Notes under the pieces: model-generated
Told to the model about the DNA's origin: nothing
The model's database searches: none
The model's input: the letters and a program-made list of their open reading frames with translations, nothing else
Source: CAIUVD01 sp044338255
GTDB lineage: Bacteria; Planctomycetota; UBA11346
Assembly (NCBI GenBank): GCA_044338255.1
Contig: JBIILZ010000036.1
Span: 1 to 32,799, forward strand
Direction: 5' to 3'
Length of the DNA: 32,799 bases
Shown: piece after piece, positions 8,025 to 18,714 of the stretch
Layout of the letters: every line of letters begins with the position of its first letter
How positions within the stretch are numbered: the stretch's first letter is position 1
Made by a program: the position numbers and the translations under genes

Positions 8025-9326
8025 TCAACGATAGAGGTTGTAGAACGTCTTGAGGCCGAGGTAGTCGGCTTCCTTGCCCAGCTCTTCCTCGATGCGGATC
8101 AACTGGTTGTACTTGGCGACGCGATCGGTGCGCGAAGCCGAGCCGGTCTTGATCTGGCCGCAGTTGGTGGCCACCGCGATGTCGGCGATGGTGGCGTCTT
8201 CGGTCTCGCCCGAGCGGTGCGAGAGGATCGCGGTGTAACCGGCCTTCTGCGCCATCTGCACGGCATCGAAGGTCTCCGACAGCGTTCCGATCTGGTTGAC
8301 CTTGACGAGGATCGAGTTGCAGCAGCCCTTGGTGATGCCTTCGGCGAGACGCTTGGGGTTGGTGACGAAGAAGTCGTCGCCGACGATCTGCACCTTCTTG
8401 CCGAGCGCGTCGGTGAACTTCTTGTAGCCGGCCCAGTCATCCTGGTCGAGGGCGTCTTCGATCGAGATGATCGGGTACTTGTCGCACCAGCCGCTGAACA
8501 GGGCGATCATGTCGTCGCTGGAGAACAACTTGTCGGGGTTCGACTTCCAGAACTTGTAGCCCTTCTTGCCGCCCTCATCGAAGAGTTCCGAGCTGGCGCA
8601 GTCGAGGGCGATGGCGAAGTCCTTGTCGCGGCCCGGCTGGTAGCCGGCTTTGACGATCGCTTCCATGATGAACTTGAGGGCTTCCTCGTTGTCGAGGTTG
8701 GGCGCGAAGCCGCCTTCGTCACCGACGGCGGTGTTGTGGCCAGCCTTCTTCAACACGCTCTTGAGCGTGTGGAAGACTTCCGCGACCTGGCGGATGCCTT
8801 CCGAGAACGACTTGGCGCCCACCGGCATGACCATGAATTCCTGGAAGTCGATCTTGTTGTCGGCGTGCTTGCCGCCATTGATGATGTTGGCCATCGGCAC
8901 CGGCAGCTGCTTGGCGTTGGTACCGCCGAGGTAGCGCCACAGCGACAGGCCGCGGGCATCGGCAGCGGCCTTGGCCACGGCCATCGACACGCCGAGAATG
9001 GCGTTGGCGCCGAGCTTGGATTTGTTCTCGGTGCCATCAAGCTCGATCATCAACGAGTCGATCTGGCGCTGTTCGGTGGCGTCGAGGCCGATCAGTTCCG
9101 GACCGATCTTGTCGTTGACGTTGGCCACCGCCTGCAGCACGCCCTTGCCGAGGTACTTGGACTTGTCGCCATCGCGCAGCTCGCAGGCCTCGTAGATGCC
9201 CGTCGAGGCACCCGATGGTACCGCGGCCCGACCAAAGGAGCCATCGTCGAGGACAACGTCGACTTCGACCGTGGGATTGCCACGGGAGTCGAGGATTTGA
9301 CGGGCTTTGATGTCATCGATGAACAT
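8025..9326 (-). CDS. eno: Enolase (phosphopyruvate hydratase)
   Basis: A 433-aa glycolytic enzyme that interconverts 2-phosphoglycerate and phosphoenolpyruvate with Mg2+. It begins MFIDDIKARQILDSRGNPTVE, the classic enolase N-terminus. It contains GDEGGFAPNL with the catalytic Glu, the metal-binding QIVGDDFFVTNPKRL segment, ILVKVNQIGTLSE with the catalytic Lys, and the signature SHRSGETED. The length is typical of bacterial enolases. ATG at 9326 is chosen from that N-terminus, with GGAG about 9 nt upstream; the frame extends 15 codons further but those residues do not belong to the family. It lies downstream of the serine dehydratase gene and is followed by a strong hairpin. The sequence is intact and ordinary. 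Confidence 0.98.
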   Translation of the reverse strand: MFIDDIKARQILDSRGNPTVEVDVVLDDGSFGRAAVPSGASTGIYEACELRDGDKSKYLGKGVLQAVANVNDKIGPELIGLDATEQRQIDSLMIELDGTENKSKLGANAILGVSMAVAKAAADARGLSLWRYLGGTNAKQLPVPMANIINGGKHADNKIDFQEFMVMPVGAKSFSEGIRQVAEVFHTLKSVLKKAGHNTAVGDEGGFAPNLDNEEALKFIMEAIVKAGYQPGRDKDFAIALDCASSELFDEGGKKGYKFWKSNPDKLFSSDDMIALFSGWCDKYPIISIEDALDQDDWAGYKKFTDALGKKVQIVGDDFFVTNPKRLAEGITKGCCNSILVKVNQIGTLSETFDAVQMAQKAGYTAILSHRSGETEDATIADIAVATNCGQIKTGSASRTDRVAKYNQLIRIEEELGKEADYLGLKTFYNLYR

Positions 9327-9425
9327 GGGGGCGCTCCGTTGCTGCGCGAGGTTGGCGGTTGAGGGCGGCATGCTGCGGGGCGATGCCCTGAAAACAACCG
9401 TTCGACCTCGTACAACCGCCTCGAA

Positions 9426-10646
9426 CTACGACCCTCGCCGCCAGTCGCCGGTGCCCGGTGCCGGCAGGCGATGGACGCGGGCCAGACCGCCGGTGGCGGT
9501 TTCGCGGTAGGGCGTACCCAGATCCCGGCCGGTCTGCACCAGGGCCTCGACCACTTCATCGAAACTGATGCGATGGCCGCCATCACCGGCCAAGGCGTAA
9601 TCGGCGCAATCGACCGCCCGCGTGGCGGCAAAGGCATTGCGCTCGATGCACGGCGCCTGGACCAGGCCGAGAATCGGGTCGCAGGTCAGACCGAGATGAT
9701 GCTCCAAGGCCATTTCCGCGGCATATTCGCACTGCCCTGGCGTTCCGCCGAGTACCGCGCAGGCCGCCGCCGCAGCCATGGCGCAGGCGGTGCCGACCTC
9801 ACCCTGGCAGCCGACCTCGGCCCCCGAGATCGAGCCGTTCTGCTTGACCAGGTTCCCTACCAGACCGGCGGTCGCGAGGGCCTCGTAGATGGTCGAGTCC
9901 GGCAGATGATATGAATCCTGCAGCCAGCAGAGCACCGCCGGCAGCACGCCGCAGGCCCCGCAGGTGGGAGCGGTGACAACTTCCCCGCCGACGGCGTTCT
10001 CCTCCATCGCCGCCAAGGCGAAGGCCGACAGCCACGTCCCGCGCCGCTGGTCGACGCGGGCGCGGGCAGCGAAGTTCGCGGCCTTGCGCTGCAAGCCGAG
10101 ACCACCGGGCAACTCGCCCTCGCCCTGCAGGCCGCGCTCGACGCAGGCGCGCATGGCCCGCCAGATGTCGGCAAGGAAGTCCTCGAAACCCGGACCTTCG
10201 CAGGCGCGCACCAGCTGCGCCCAGGGCGCGGCGTGATCCGCGCACCAGCTCAGGACCTCGGCCATGCTGCGCTGCGCATAGACCTGCGGCGGGAGCGGCT
10301 GCCCCGGGGTGCGCAAGGCGCCGCCGCCGACGCTGAACACCTGCCACTGTCCGAGCTCGACGAGATCGGCATCGAACGCCCGCAGAAGCAGGCCGTTGGG
10401 ATGGAAAGGATGAACCTCCTCGGGATGCCAGAGCAGACGCACAGCGAGGCCCGAAAACGCCTGTTTTAGCACGCGATCGGTGCCATGCCCCTTGCCGGTT
10501 GCGGCGAGGCTGCCGAGCAGGGTGACCTCCATCGAGGTCGCGGTGGGATGCCGCTGACGGAATTCCACCGCCGCCGCCTGCGGCCCCAGCGCATGGCTCG
10601 AAGACGGGCCGCAACCAATGCGGTAGAGTTCACGCAGGCTTTCCAT
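9426..10646 (-). CDS. sdaA: L-serine ammonia-lyase, iron-sulfur dependent, single chain
   Basis: A 406-aa single-chain L-serine dehydratase that deaminates L-serine to pyruvate and ammonia with a 4Fe-4S cluster. The N-terminal beta-subunit-like region starts with YRIGCGPSSSHALGP, matching the substrate-binding IGPSSSHT region of the family. The C-terminal alpha part has TAPTCGACGVLPAVL, NGSISGAEVGCQGEVGTA and LTCDPILGLVQAPCIERNA. Three of these Cys would bind the cluster. Chain length is somewhat shorter than the ~455 aa of the E. coli enzymes, mostly in the N-terminal part. The ATG at 10646 has only a weak ribosome binding site. It lies between the FHA kinase gene and enolase on the same strand. 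Whether it acts in serine catabolism or nitrogen balance cannot be read from context. Confidence 0.9.
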   Translation of the reverse strand: MESLRELYRIGCGPSSSHALGPQAAAVEFRQRHPTATSMEVTLLGSLAATGKGHGTDRVLKQAFSGLAVRLLWHPEEVHPFHPNGLLLRAFDADLVELGQWQVFSVGGGALRTPGQPLPPQVYAQRSMAEVLSWCADHAAPWAQLVRACEGPGFEDFLADIWRAMRACVERGLQGEGELPGGLGLQRKAANFAARARVDQRRGTWLSAFALAAMEENAVGGEVVTAPTCGACGVLPAVLCWLQDSYHLPDSTIYEALATAGLVGNLVKQNGSISGAEVGCQGEVGTACAMAAAAACAVLGGTPGQCEYAAEMALEHHLGLTCDPILGLVQAPCIERNAFAATRAVDCADYALAGDGGHRISFDEVVEALVQTGRDLGTPYRETATGGLARVHRLPAPGTGDWRRGS

Positions 10647-10724
10647 GAATTCAGCTTAGCAGACGCTGGGAATTCACAGCCGGCGAGATCCTCAGGGACT
10701 CAACGCGTCAGCGGGAACAGCACG

Positions 10725-11972
10725 TCAGCGGAAACGGCGCACGCGCCGCACGCGCCGTACCACGACCCGCGGCGTCGAGGCCCGGGCGGTCAGGATCGCG
10801 AGCATATGCTCGACGCGCTTGTTGGCTTCCAGGGCATTGGCCGGACGACGATCGGGGTTCTTATCCAGGAGATTGACGATCAGACTCACCAGGGCCGGCG
10901 ACAATTTCGGGGCCAGGCGACGGAGGTCGGGCACCGCCGTGTTGCAATGGTGGGCGACCAATTGCCGGCTGGTGCCTTGAAACAAGGTCGCGCCGGTGGC
11001 GAGATGCCAGGCGGTGGCGCCGAGCGCGTAGAGATCAGCCCGCCCATCGATCGCACCGCCACGCGCCTGTTCAGGGGCAACATAGTGCGGCGAACCGAAG
11101 GTGCGCTCTTGGGTCGCCACGCCATTCTCGGCGATCGGCGCGGCGATGCCGAGGTCGGCCAGCTTGAAGGCCCCCTCATGATTCACGAGGATGTTGTCGG
11201 GTTTGACGTCGCGATGGACGAGGCGCTGACTCTCGGCGTAGGCCAGGGCCTTGGTCATATCGCGGAGGAGGTTCAGCAGCTGGGTCTCGTTGAAGACGCC
11301 GTCTTCGCGCAACAGCTCACTGGCCGTGGAACTCATCAATTCCATGATCAGCAGGTACTGATCGTCGATCTGGCACACGTCATGGACCTGCACCAGATTG
11401 GGATGGTTGAGGCGACCGGCGCGACGGGCCTCGACGAGGAAATCCCTGACCTGCTGCGGATCGCGTCGGCATTGATCGCCGAGCACTTTGACCGCCACGG
11501 TGCGCCCGAGATTGACCTGCAGGGCGCGATAGACGGTGCCATAGCTGCCGCGACCCATGGCTTCTTGGAGCTCGAATCCACCCAGACGTTTCCCTTCCAG
11601 GGGATCGGGGGGCGCGGGTTCCTCGATGGAGATCTCGGTACCTCCCAGGCGCAACACGTCACCGGGCTTGAGCAGACCCTTGGCGATACGCGTGCCATTC
11701 AACCACGTACCGTTTCGGCTATCGAGGTCCTCGACCGCCAACCCGCCCGCGTCGCTCGAAAATTTGCAGTGCGCCCGACTGCATTGGCCGTCGGCGAGAA
11801 CTATCTGCGAGAGGTCAGAATCACGGCCGGCCACGAAAGGCAGCTTCACGTCGTTCAGATCCAGCTCCCGGGCGTTGCCGTCGGCTGGTTGGATCACGAG
11901 CAGGAAAGTCATGGAGGGGCTGATTGCAGGGACGAGAGACAGTACGGGAAAGGCAGGCGCGGAGATGGGCAT
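10725..11972 (-). CDS. FHA domain-containing Ser/Thr protein kinase
   Basis: A 415-aa cytoplasmic protein with an FHA phosphothreonine-binding domain fused in front of a Hanks-type Ser/Thr kinase. The FHA part (about 24-115) has GRDSD, CSRAHC and SRNGTWLNG, the Arg, Ser, His and Asn-Gly positions that define the fold. The kinase (about 131-390) has glycine-loop GRGSYGTVY, Lys162 in VAVKVL, VHRDVKPDN with Asp255, LADLGIA in place of DFG and VAPEQA. No transmembrane segment is seen, so it is soluble. The tail RVVVRRVRRVRRFR is strongly basic. ATG at 11972 has AGGA 5 nt upstream; an inner ATG at 11912 starts exactly at the FHA fold but lacks a clear site. It reads away from thrC across a divergent gap. 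Likely substrates are unknown. Confidence 0.93.
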   Translation of the reverse strand: MPISAPAFPVLSLVPAISPSMTFLLVIQPADGNARELDLNDVKLPFVAGRDSDLSQIVLADGQCSRAHCKFSSDAGGLAVEDLDSRNGTWLNGTRIAKGLLKPGDVLRLGGTEISIEEPAPPDPLEGKRLGGFELQEAMGRGSYGTVYRALQVNLGRTVAVKVLGDQCRRDPQQVRDFLVEARRAGRLNHPNLVQVHDVCQIDDQYLLIMELMSSTASELLREDGVFNETQLLNLLRDMTKALAYAESQRLVHRDVKPDNILVNHEGAFKLADLGIAAPIAENGVATQERTFGSPHYVAPEQARGGAIDGRADLYALGATAWHLATGATLFQGTSRQLVAHHCNTAVPDLRRLAPKLSPALVSLIVNLLDKNPDRRPANALEANKRVEHMLAILTARASTPRVVVRRVRRVRRFR

Positions 11973-12240
11973 GGAAATCCTAGTTAACGTCCGCGGGATG
12001 CCAGCGGTTCAGATGAATCCGGATAGATCAATTAATGAATAGATACTTGACCTTAATTATTTTCATAGCACATGAAGCAAGATCTACCTAGGTGCCTATC
12101 TCCGACAGGCTCCTAGCCAGGTCACAACCTGCACCGCGGCCAACGGCAAAGCCACTGGTTCGACCCGGCCCCCCGGGCTGGCCTATCGCCGGCAGCCATC
12201 TAGGGTAGTTCCCCAAGCACAGCTACTTTAAGGATGCCGC
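11973..12240. promoter_or_regulatory. Divergent intergenic region between the kinase and thrC
   Basis: This 268-bp gap separates the minus-strand kinase from plus-strand thrC and must hold both promoters. Its left third (about 12020-12090) is clearly AT-richer than the surrounding coding DNA and includes TTAATTATTTTCATA. On the minus strand a TTGCTT lies about 15 nt before a TAATTA stretch, a weak promoter candidate. AAGGA stands 7 nt before the thrC start. No riboswitch or operator was recognised. Confidence 0.4.
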
Positions 12241-13581
12241 ATGCAGAATGATGCGTGGTTCCGTGATGCCGAGACCGGCACCGGACGATGGGAACTCGAC
12301 GAGATCGTCTATCGCAGCCCTACCGGCGGATTGCTCGAGGTCGCACACAATATCGACTCGCTGCGGCAGCGCTCGGCGGCCGGCTGGATGAAGCTCTGGG
12401 AGAGCCGCTACAAGCGCACGCAATGGCCGTTCTCCTCCGGCGTATGGGGTAAGAAGGAGCTGGTGCTCCCCAATATCCCCGATGAACACATCGTTTCGCT
12501 CGATGAAGGCGGCTCGAACCTGTTCTGGGCCGATCGCTTCGGCAAGGAGCTCGGGGTCCGCGACCTGTGGGTGAAGCAGTGTGGCGTGAGCCATACCGGC
12601 TCCTTCAAGGATCTCGGCATGACCGTGCTGGTCAGCCAGGTCAACCACCTGATCCGCAGCGGCAAGCAGCCCGGGATCATGGGCGTGGCCTGCGCCTCGA
12701 CCGGCGACACCTCGGCGGCGCTCGCCGCCTATTGCGCCGCCGCCGGCATTCCCGCCGTGGTCCTTCTACCGCGTAACAAGATCAGCGCCGCGCAGTTGAT
12801 CCAGCCGATCGCCAACAACGCCCTGACCCTGGCCCTGGATACCGACTTCGACGGCTGCATGCGCCTGGTGCAGCAGCTCACCGAAGACAAGAAGCTGTAC
12901 CTCGCCAACTCCATGAATTCGCTGCGCGTCGAAGGTCAGAAGACCGTCGGCATCGAGATCGTGCAGCAGTTCGATTGGGAGATTCCCGACTGGATCTTCA
13001 TCCCCGGCGGCAACCTCGGCAACGTCACCGCCCTCTACAAGGGCTTCGAAGAGATCCAGGCCCTGGGCATCATCAATTCGATTCCCAAGATCGTCTGCTG
13101 CCAAGCTGAGAACGCCAATCCGCTGTACCGGGCCTACAAGACCGGATGGAAGGAATTCCATCCCATGGTCGCCCTGGCGACCCAGGCCAGCGCCATCCGC
13201 ATCGGCGACCCGGTATCGCGCAGCAAGGCTATCAAGGCCCTGATGAAGCATGATGGCCGGGTCGAACAGGCCAGCGAACAGGAACTCGCCGACGCTACCG
13301 CCCAGGCCGATCGCACCGGCCTGTTCAATTGCCCACATACCGGCGTGGCCCTGGCGGCGCTGATCAAGTTCGTCAAGCGCGGCGAGATCAAGCCCCATGA
13401 GCGCGTGGTGGTGGTCAGCACCGCCCACGGACTCAAATTCAGCGAGGCCAAGACCGCCTATCACACCGGGCAGCTGCCGGGTGTGATCCCGACCTTCGCC
13501 AATCCCCTGGTCGAGCTCAAGGCTGATCGCAACGACGTCTACGATGCGGTGATGCGCCACGTCGAAACGCGGATGCATTGA
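12241..13581 (+). CDS. thrC: Threonine synthase
   Basis: A 446-aa PLP enzyme that converts O-phosphohomoserine to L-threonine. The PLP-binding lysine is Lys123 in VSHTGSFKDLGM. The cofactor-phosphate loop is GGNLGNVTALYKG, and CASTGDTSAALAAYC lies between them. The C-terminal NCPHTGVALAAL and VVVVSTAHGLKFS segments are usual in the family. Length and motif order fit the longer threonine synthases. The ATG at 12241 has AAGGA 7 nt upstream. It is the first gene of a long plus-strand run that leads into isoprenoid and polysaccharide genes; no homoserine kinase or dehydrogenase gene is nearby. The enzyme looks intact. Confidence 0.96.
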   Translation: MQNDAWFRDAETGTGRWELDEIVYRSPTGGLLEVAHNIDSLRQRSAAGWMKLWESRYKRTQWPFSSGVWGKKELVLPNIPDEHIVSLDEGGSNLFWADRFGKELGVRDLWVKQCGVSHTGSFKDLGMTVLVSQVNHLIRSGKQPGIMGVACASTGDTSAALAAYCAAAGIPAVVLLPRNKISAAQLIQPIANNALTLALDTDFDGCMRLVQQLTEDKKLYLANSMNSLRVEGQKTVGIEIVQQFDWEIPDWIFIPGGNLGNVTALYKGFEEIQALGIINSIPKIVCCQAENANPLYRAYKTGWKEFHPMVALATQASAIRIGDPVSRSKAIKALMKHDGRVEQASEQELADATAQADRTGLFNCPHTGVALAALIKFVKRGEIKPHERVVVVSTAHGLKFSEAKTAYHTGQLPGVIPTFANPLVELKADRNDVYDAVMRHVETRMH

Positions 13582-13618
13582 GGCAATGAAGCCCATCGCC
13601 GGCGGCCGACGACCCGTG

Positions 13619-13726
13619 CTCGGGACAGGCCGCGGGCTAGGGACAGGCCGCGGGCTCGGGACAGGCCGCGGGCTAGGGACAGGCCGCGGGCTCGGGACAG
13701 GCCGCGGGCTAGGGACAGGCTACGGG
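13619..13726 (+). repeat. Six tandem 18-bp repeats after thrC
   Basis: Six units of 18 bp run without a gap from 13619 to 13726, each ctNgggacaggccgcggg. Units 1, 3 and 5 have ctc and units 2, 4 and 6 have cta, so there is also a 36-bp higher-order period. The last unit has two changes (gctacggg). In the frame of the downstream gene each unit encodes a Leu-Gly-Thr-Gly-Arg-Gly hexapeptide. The repeat therefore lies either in the leader of that gene or in an N-terminal extension of its product. Confidence 0.95.
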
Positions 13727-13729
13727 CTG

Positions 13730-14836
13730 ATGCACGGACTGCTGACCCTGCTGGCAGCCGTGTTCTTTCGCGCCCCGCTAGCTGGCGCCGAACTGCTGAC
13801 CTGGAGCGCCGCCAACCAGCCGCTTAGCCGGGCCCTAAGCGACCTCGGTCTCTTGTCTGAAGAGACGCCATCGCTGGCGTTTGACGTCGCCACCAGTCCG
13901 CTGGCGATCCGCCCGATCACCGTCGGACTGTACGCGGCCGAACCGGCGGCGGTGCGCCAAGCCCTGGCGTTTGCCGGCGGCCTGTGGTGGGCGCAGAATC
14001 CCGCCGGCGGCACGGTCTTCACCGCCGCTGCCGTTCCGCCACGCGGGCCGCTGCGCGCCCGCATCCATCCCAGCGGCCTGCGCCAGGCACCCGCCAGCGA
14101 AGCCCTGGTACGGACCATGATCGCGCCCTGGCTGGGCCCCGGCAGCGCCCCAGGCGAACCGGCCACGCTCACCTACAGCTCTGAAAATGGCCTGTGGCTG
14201 GCGATCCTCGACGACGCCGGGCAGGCCCGTCTGGTGGAAATCCTCGCCCTCCTGCAATTGCCGACGCCCACCGTACCGCCACTGGTCGCCGATCCCGGAA
14301 CCCCGCTCAGCGGGCGGCCGGTGCAGGTCGCCCTGGGAGTCATGCCCTGGGCGGATTGGGTCACCGGCTTGAGCCAGGCCACCGCCCTCAGCGTCAGCCT
14401 CGCGCCCGGACTCGCCAACACGCCGGCGCCGGCGATCACCGCCACGACCATCGCCGAGGTTCCTGCGGCCCTGGCCCAGGCCGGCATCCGCTGCGCCTGC
14501 ATCCAGGGCGTGTGGTGCCTGAGCCGCAGCGCCATCCCCGACGAACGCCAACATCCAGCGCAACGTCGACGGCTGGGCATCATCCCCATGCCGCACCTCG
14601 CCGACGATGACGCAGCGGGTCAGCGTCTGGCGGCGGGCCTGCGCGCCGAGGTCGTTCCCGAAGCCTGGACCCGACCCGGATGGTGCCTGGCCTGGCTGCC
14701 GAATGCTCCCGGAGTCGCCGACATCCGCGGGCTGATCATCGCCGCCGATCCGCCCACCATCCATGCCCTGCTCGATGCCTGCGATGTGCTCGACCGGCTG
14801 GGGGTCGAGGCCGGGCTAGAAGCCCTGGCACGCTGA
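13730..14836 (+). CDS. Exported protein with secretin N-domain-like repeats, function unknown
   Basis: A 368-aa protein starting MHGLLTLLAAVFFRAPLAGAELLTW, a convincing signal peptide cleaved near AGA. I do not recognise a named family. By eye there are repeated alpha/beta units of ~60-70 residues: ITVGLYAAEPAAVRQALAFAGGLWW, a middle unit near LVRTMIAPWLGPG, and a last one with IRGLIIAADPPTIHALLDACDVLDRLG. These resemble STN/secretin N0-N1 ring-building domains, but no secretin beta-barrel follows. The frame is open back to an ATG at 13586, which would add 48 residues including six LGTGRG repeats. I prefer 13730 because the signal peptide then starts at residue 1. A gene of the M50 type follows 22 bp later. 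Confidence 0.7.
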   Translation: MHGLLTLLAAVFFRAPLAGAELLTWSAANQPLSRALSDLGLLSEETPSLAFDVATSPLAIRPITVGLYAAEPAAVRQALAFAGGLWWAQNPAGGTVFTAAAVPPRGPLRARIHPSGLRQAPASEALVRTMIAPWLGPGSAPGEPATLTYSSENGLWLAILDDAGQARLVEILALLQLPTPTVPPLVADPGTPLSGRPVQVALGVMPWADWVTGLSQATALSVSLAPGLANTPAPAITATTIAEVPAALAQAGIRCACIQGVWCLSRSAIPDERQHPAQRRRLGIIPMPHLADDDAAGQRLAAGLRAEVVPEAWTRPGWCLAWLPNAPGVADIRGLIIAADPPTIHALLDACDVLDRLGVEAGLEALAR

Positions 14837-14858
14837 GCAACCGGGACACGCTAGCAGC

Positions 14859-15764
14859 ATGCACGGCATCAATGAGCTTTTGAATTGGTCGTTGCGCCTC
14901 GGGCGGGTCTTCGGCACCGAGGTCCGCGTCAGCTGGCTGCTGGGCGTGTGGATGCTCTTCGAAGCCCTGAACTTCGCCCGCGCGCAACAGCCGGCGATGA
15001 TGCTCGTGGCCTTTTTGATGCCTTTGGCGGCAATGGTCGTGCATGCCCTAGGCCACACCGCCGGCTGCCGGCTTGCCGGTGGCCGTCTGCAAGCGACCAC
15101 GCTGTCAATCATCAACAACCTCGACGACATCCATGTCCCCCTGCGCCCGGGGGCGCAGTTCCTTGCCGGGTTCGCCGGTCCGCTGATCAACCTGTCGATC
15201 GCCGGGGCGAGCCATGTCGGCAGTTGGTACGCTTCTGGATTCCTCGCCAGCGTGCTCGCCTATGCGGCATACCTCAACCTGCTGATCGGCATCGCCAACC
15301 TCCTCGCCTGCCAACCCTTCGACGGCCAGCGCTGGTGGCGCGGCCTGCTGTGGTCGTTCCTGCCCATGCGCAAGGCGGTGCAGTCGACGCTCATGCTCGC
15401 CTTCCTGTCAGCGATCCTGCTCCTGGTCTTCGCCGTCTGGCGCACCGATTTCATGCTGCTGTTCATCGGCATCATCTCGGTGCTGGCGACGATCAACGAG
15501 CGCATGGCCGTGGCCCAGGGCCAGGATCCGATATTCCTCGTCGATCCGACCTATGTCGGCAGCGCCCCGCCCTCGGCCTGGCGCCGGCGGCGCGCCGAGC
15601 GCGCCGCCGCCCGGGCCGAGCGCGATCTGGCAGCGGAGCAGGAGGTCCTCGACCGCCTGCTGGCCAAGGTCAGCGCGCACGGACTGCCCGCGCTCACCGC
15701 CGGCGAGCGCAAGCAGCTACAACGCATCTCGCAACAGCAAAAAGAGCGCGACCAGCACGGGTAA
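14859..15764 (+). CDS. Site-2 protease (M50)-like membrane protein lacking the catalytic Glu
   Basis: A 301-aa integral membrane protein. Hydrophobic segments lie at about 26-42, 46-64, 100-118, 125-152 and 176-210. The second carries HALGH at 62-66, in the place of the M50 zinc motif HExxH, and NLLACQPFDGQRWW at 147-160 corresponds to the second motif with its metal-binding Asp155. The motif Glu is Ala63 (codon gcc), so the protein should bind metal poorly and probably lacks protease activity. The C-terminal ~75 residues are soluble, Arg/Ala/Glu-rich and helical, ending in LTAGERKQLQRISQ, like tails of some PVC rhomboid and M50 proteins. It lies 22 bp after the periplasmic repeat protein and 39 bp before ispG. 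It may act as an inactive binding or chaperone-like homologue. Confidence 0.75.
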   Translation: MHGINELLNWSLRLGRVFGTEVRVSWLLGVWMLFEALNFARAQQPAMMLVAFLMPLAAMVVHALGHTAGCRLAGGRLQATTLSIINNLDDIHVPLRPGAQFLAGFAGPLINLSIAGASHVGSWYASGFLASVLAYAAYLNLLIGIANLLACQPFDGQRWWRGLLWSFLPMRKAVQSTLMLAFLSAILLLVFAVWRTDFMLLFIGIISVLATINERMAVAQGQDPIFLVDPTYVGSAPPSAWRRRRAERAAARAERDLAAEQEVLDRLLAKVSAHGLPALTAGERKQLQRISQQQKERDQHG

Positions 15765-15803
15765 TGTTGTTTTCGCCGTGCATTTCCCATCTATGTTGAG
15801 GCC

Positions 15804-17731
<1,928 letters not shown>

Positions 17732-17735
<4 letters not shown>

Positions 17736-18697
17736 AGACCGCGCTGATCACCGGCATCACCGGCCAAGACGGCTGCTACCTCGCCAAGCATCTGCTCGGC
17801 CTCGGTTACCGAGTGATCGGCACCTCACGAGATGCGGAAAGTGCCCGCGGCGGCAACCTGCAGCGCCTCGGTATCGCCGACGACGTTATGCTGCTGTCGA
17901 TGAACCCGATCGATTTCCGCAGCGTGCTACAGACCATCAGCGGTTACAAACCTGACGAGTTGTATAATCTTGCCGGACAGACCTCGGTCGGCCAATCATT
18001 CGAACAGCCCGTCGAAACGCTTGAGAGCATCGGCGTCGCGACCCTCAACTTCCTGGAAGTCATCCGCCTCTATGCGCCGCAGGTGCGCTTCTACAACGCC
18101 TGCAGCAGCGAATGCTTCGGCAATATCGCGAGCGGCCGGTTCGACGAGGACAGCCCCTTCCGCCCGCGCAGTCCCTACGCGGTCGCCAAGTCGCAGTCCT
18201 TCTGGGAGATCAACATCTACCGCGAAGCCTACGGGCTGTTCGCTAGCTCAGGCATCCTCTTCAACCACGAGAGCCCGCTGCGCCACCCGCGGTTCGTGAC
18301 GCGCAAGGTGGTCAGCGCCGCGCTGCGCATCGCCAACGGTTCGCGCGAACGCCTGCGCCTGGGCAACACCACGGTGATTCGTGACTGGGGCTGGGCTCCG
18401 GAGTACGTGGTGGGGATGCACCTGATCCTGCAGCAAAAAACACCTCGCGACTACGTGATCGCGACTGGCGAGGAATGCAGCCTGTCCGATTTCGTCGCTG
18501 AGGTCTTCCGCTCGGTCGGACTTGACGCCACGGCACATATCGACATCGATCGCACCTTGTTCCGCCCCAGCGAACTGCAGCGCGCTGTCGGCAACCCCGC
18601 ACGCGCCGCTGAGCACCTGAGCTGGCAAGCGACCAAACACTGGCGCGACGTGGCCAAGACGATGGTTGCTGCCGAATCCACGCAACTCCTGGCGTGA
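17732..18697 (+). CDS. gmd: GDP-mannose 4,6-dehydratase
   Basis: A 321-aa short-chain dehydrogenase/reductase that converts GDP-D-mannose to GDP-4-keto-6-deoxy-D-mannose, the precursor of GDP-fucose, rhamnose and related sugars. It has the NADP-binding GITGQDGCYLA at 8-18, NLAGQTSVGQSFEQP at 79-93, catalytic NACSSECFG with Ser125/126 and Glu127, and YAVAK with Tyr149 and Lys153. ILFNHESPLRHPRFVTRKV is highly typical of GMD. ATG at 17732 overlaps the ispG stop by four bases. No GDP-fucose synthase (fcl) or rmd reductase is in this window, so the final sugar is open. It heads the glycosyltransferase run and supplies its nucleotide sugar. Length is a little below the ~345-370 aa usual in the family. 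Confidence 0.9.
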
Positions 18698-18714
18698 CCT
18701 TCCGCCACGCCGCC

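Noticed and set aside
8217..9362. A 381-codon open frame antisense to enolase
   Set aside because: Enolase motifs are complete on the other strand; this frame is a Val/Gly/Asp-rich shadow.
10485..11987. A 500-codon open frame antisense to the FHA kinase
   Set aside because: All FHA and kinase motifs lie on the minus strand; the plus-strand frame has no recognisable domain.
12140..12190. Possible tRNA T-arm (GGTTCGACC) upstream of thrC
   Set aside because: The flanking bases do not pair as a T-stem, and no acceptor, D or anticodon arm could be fitted.
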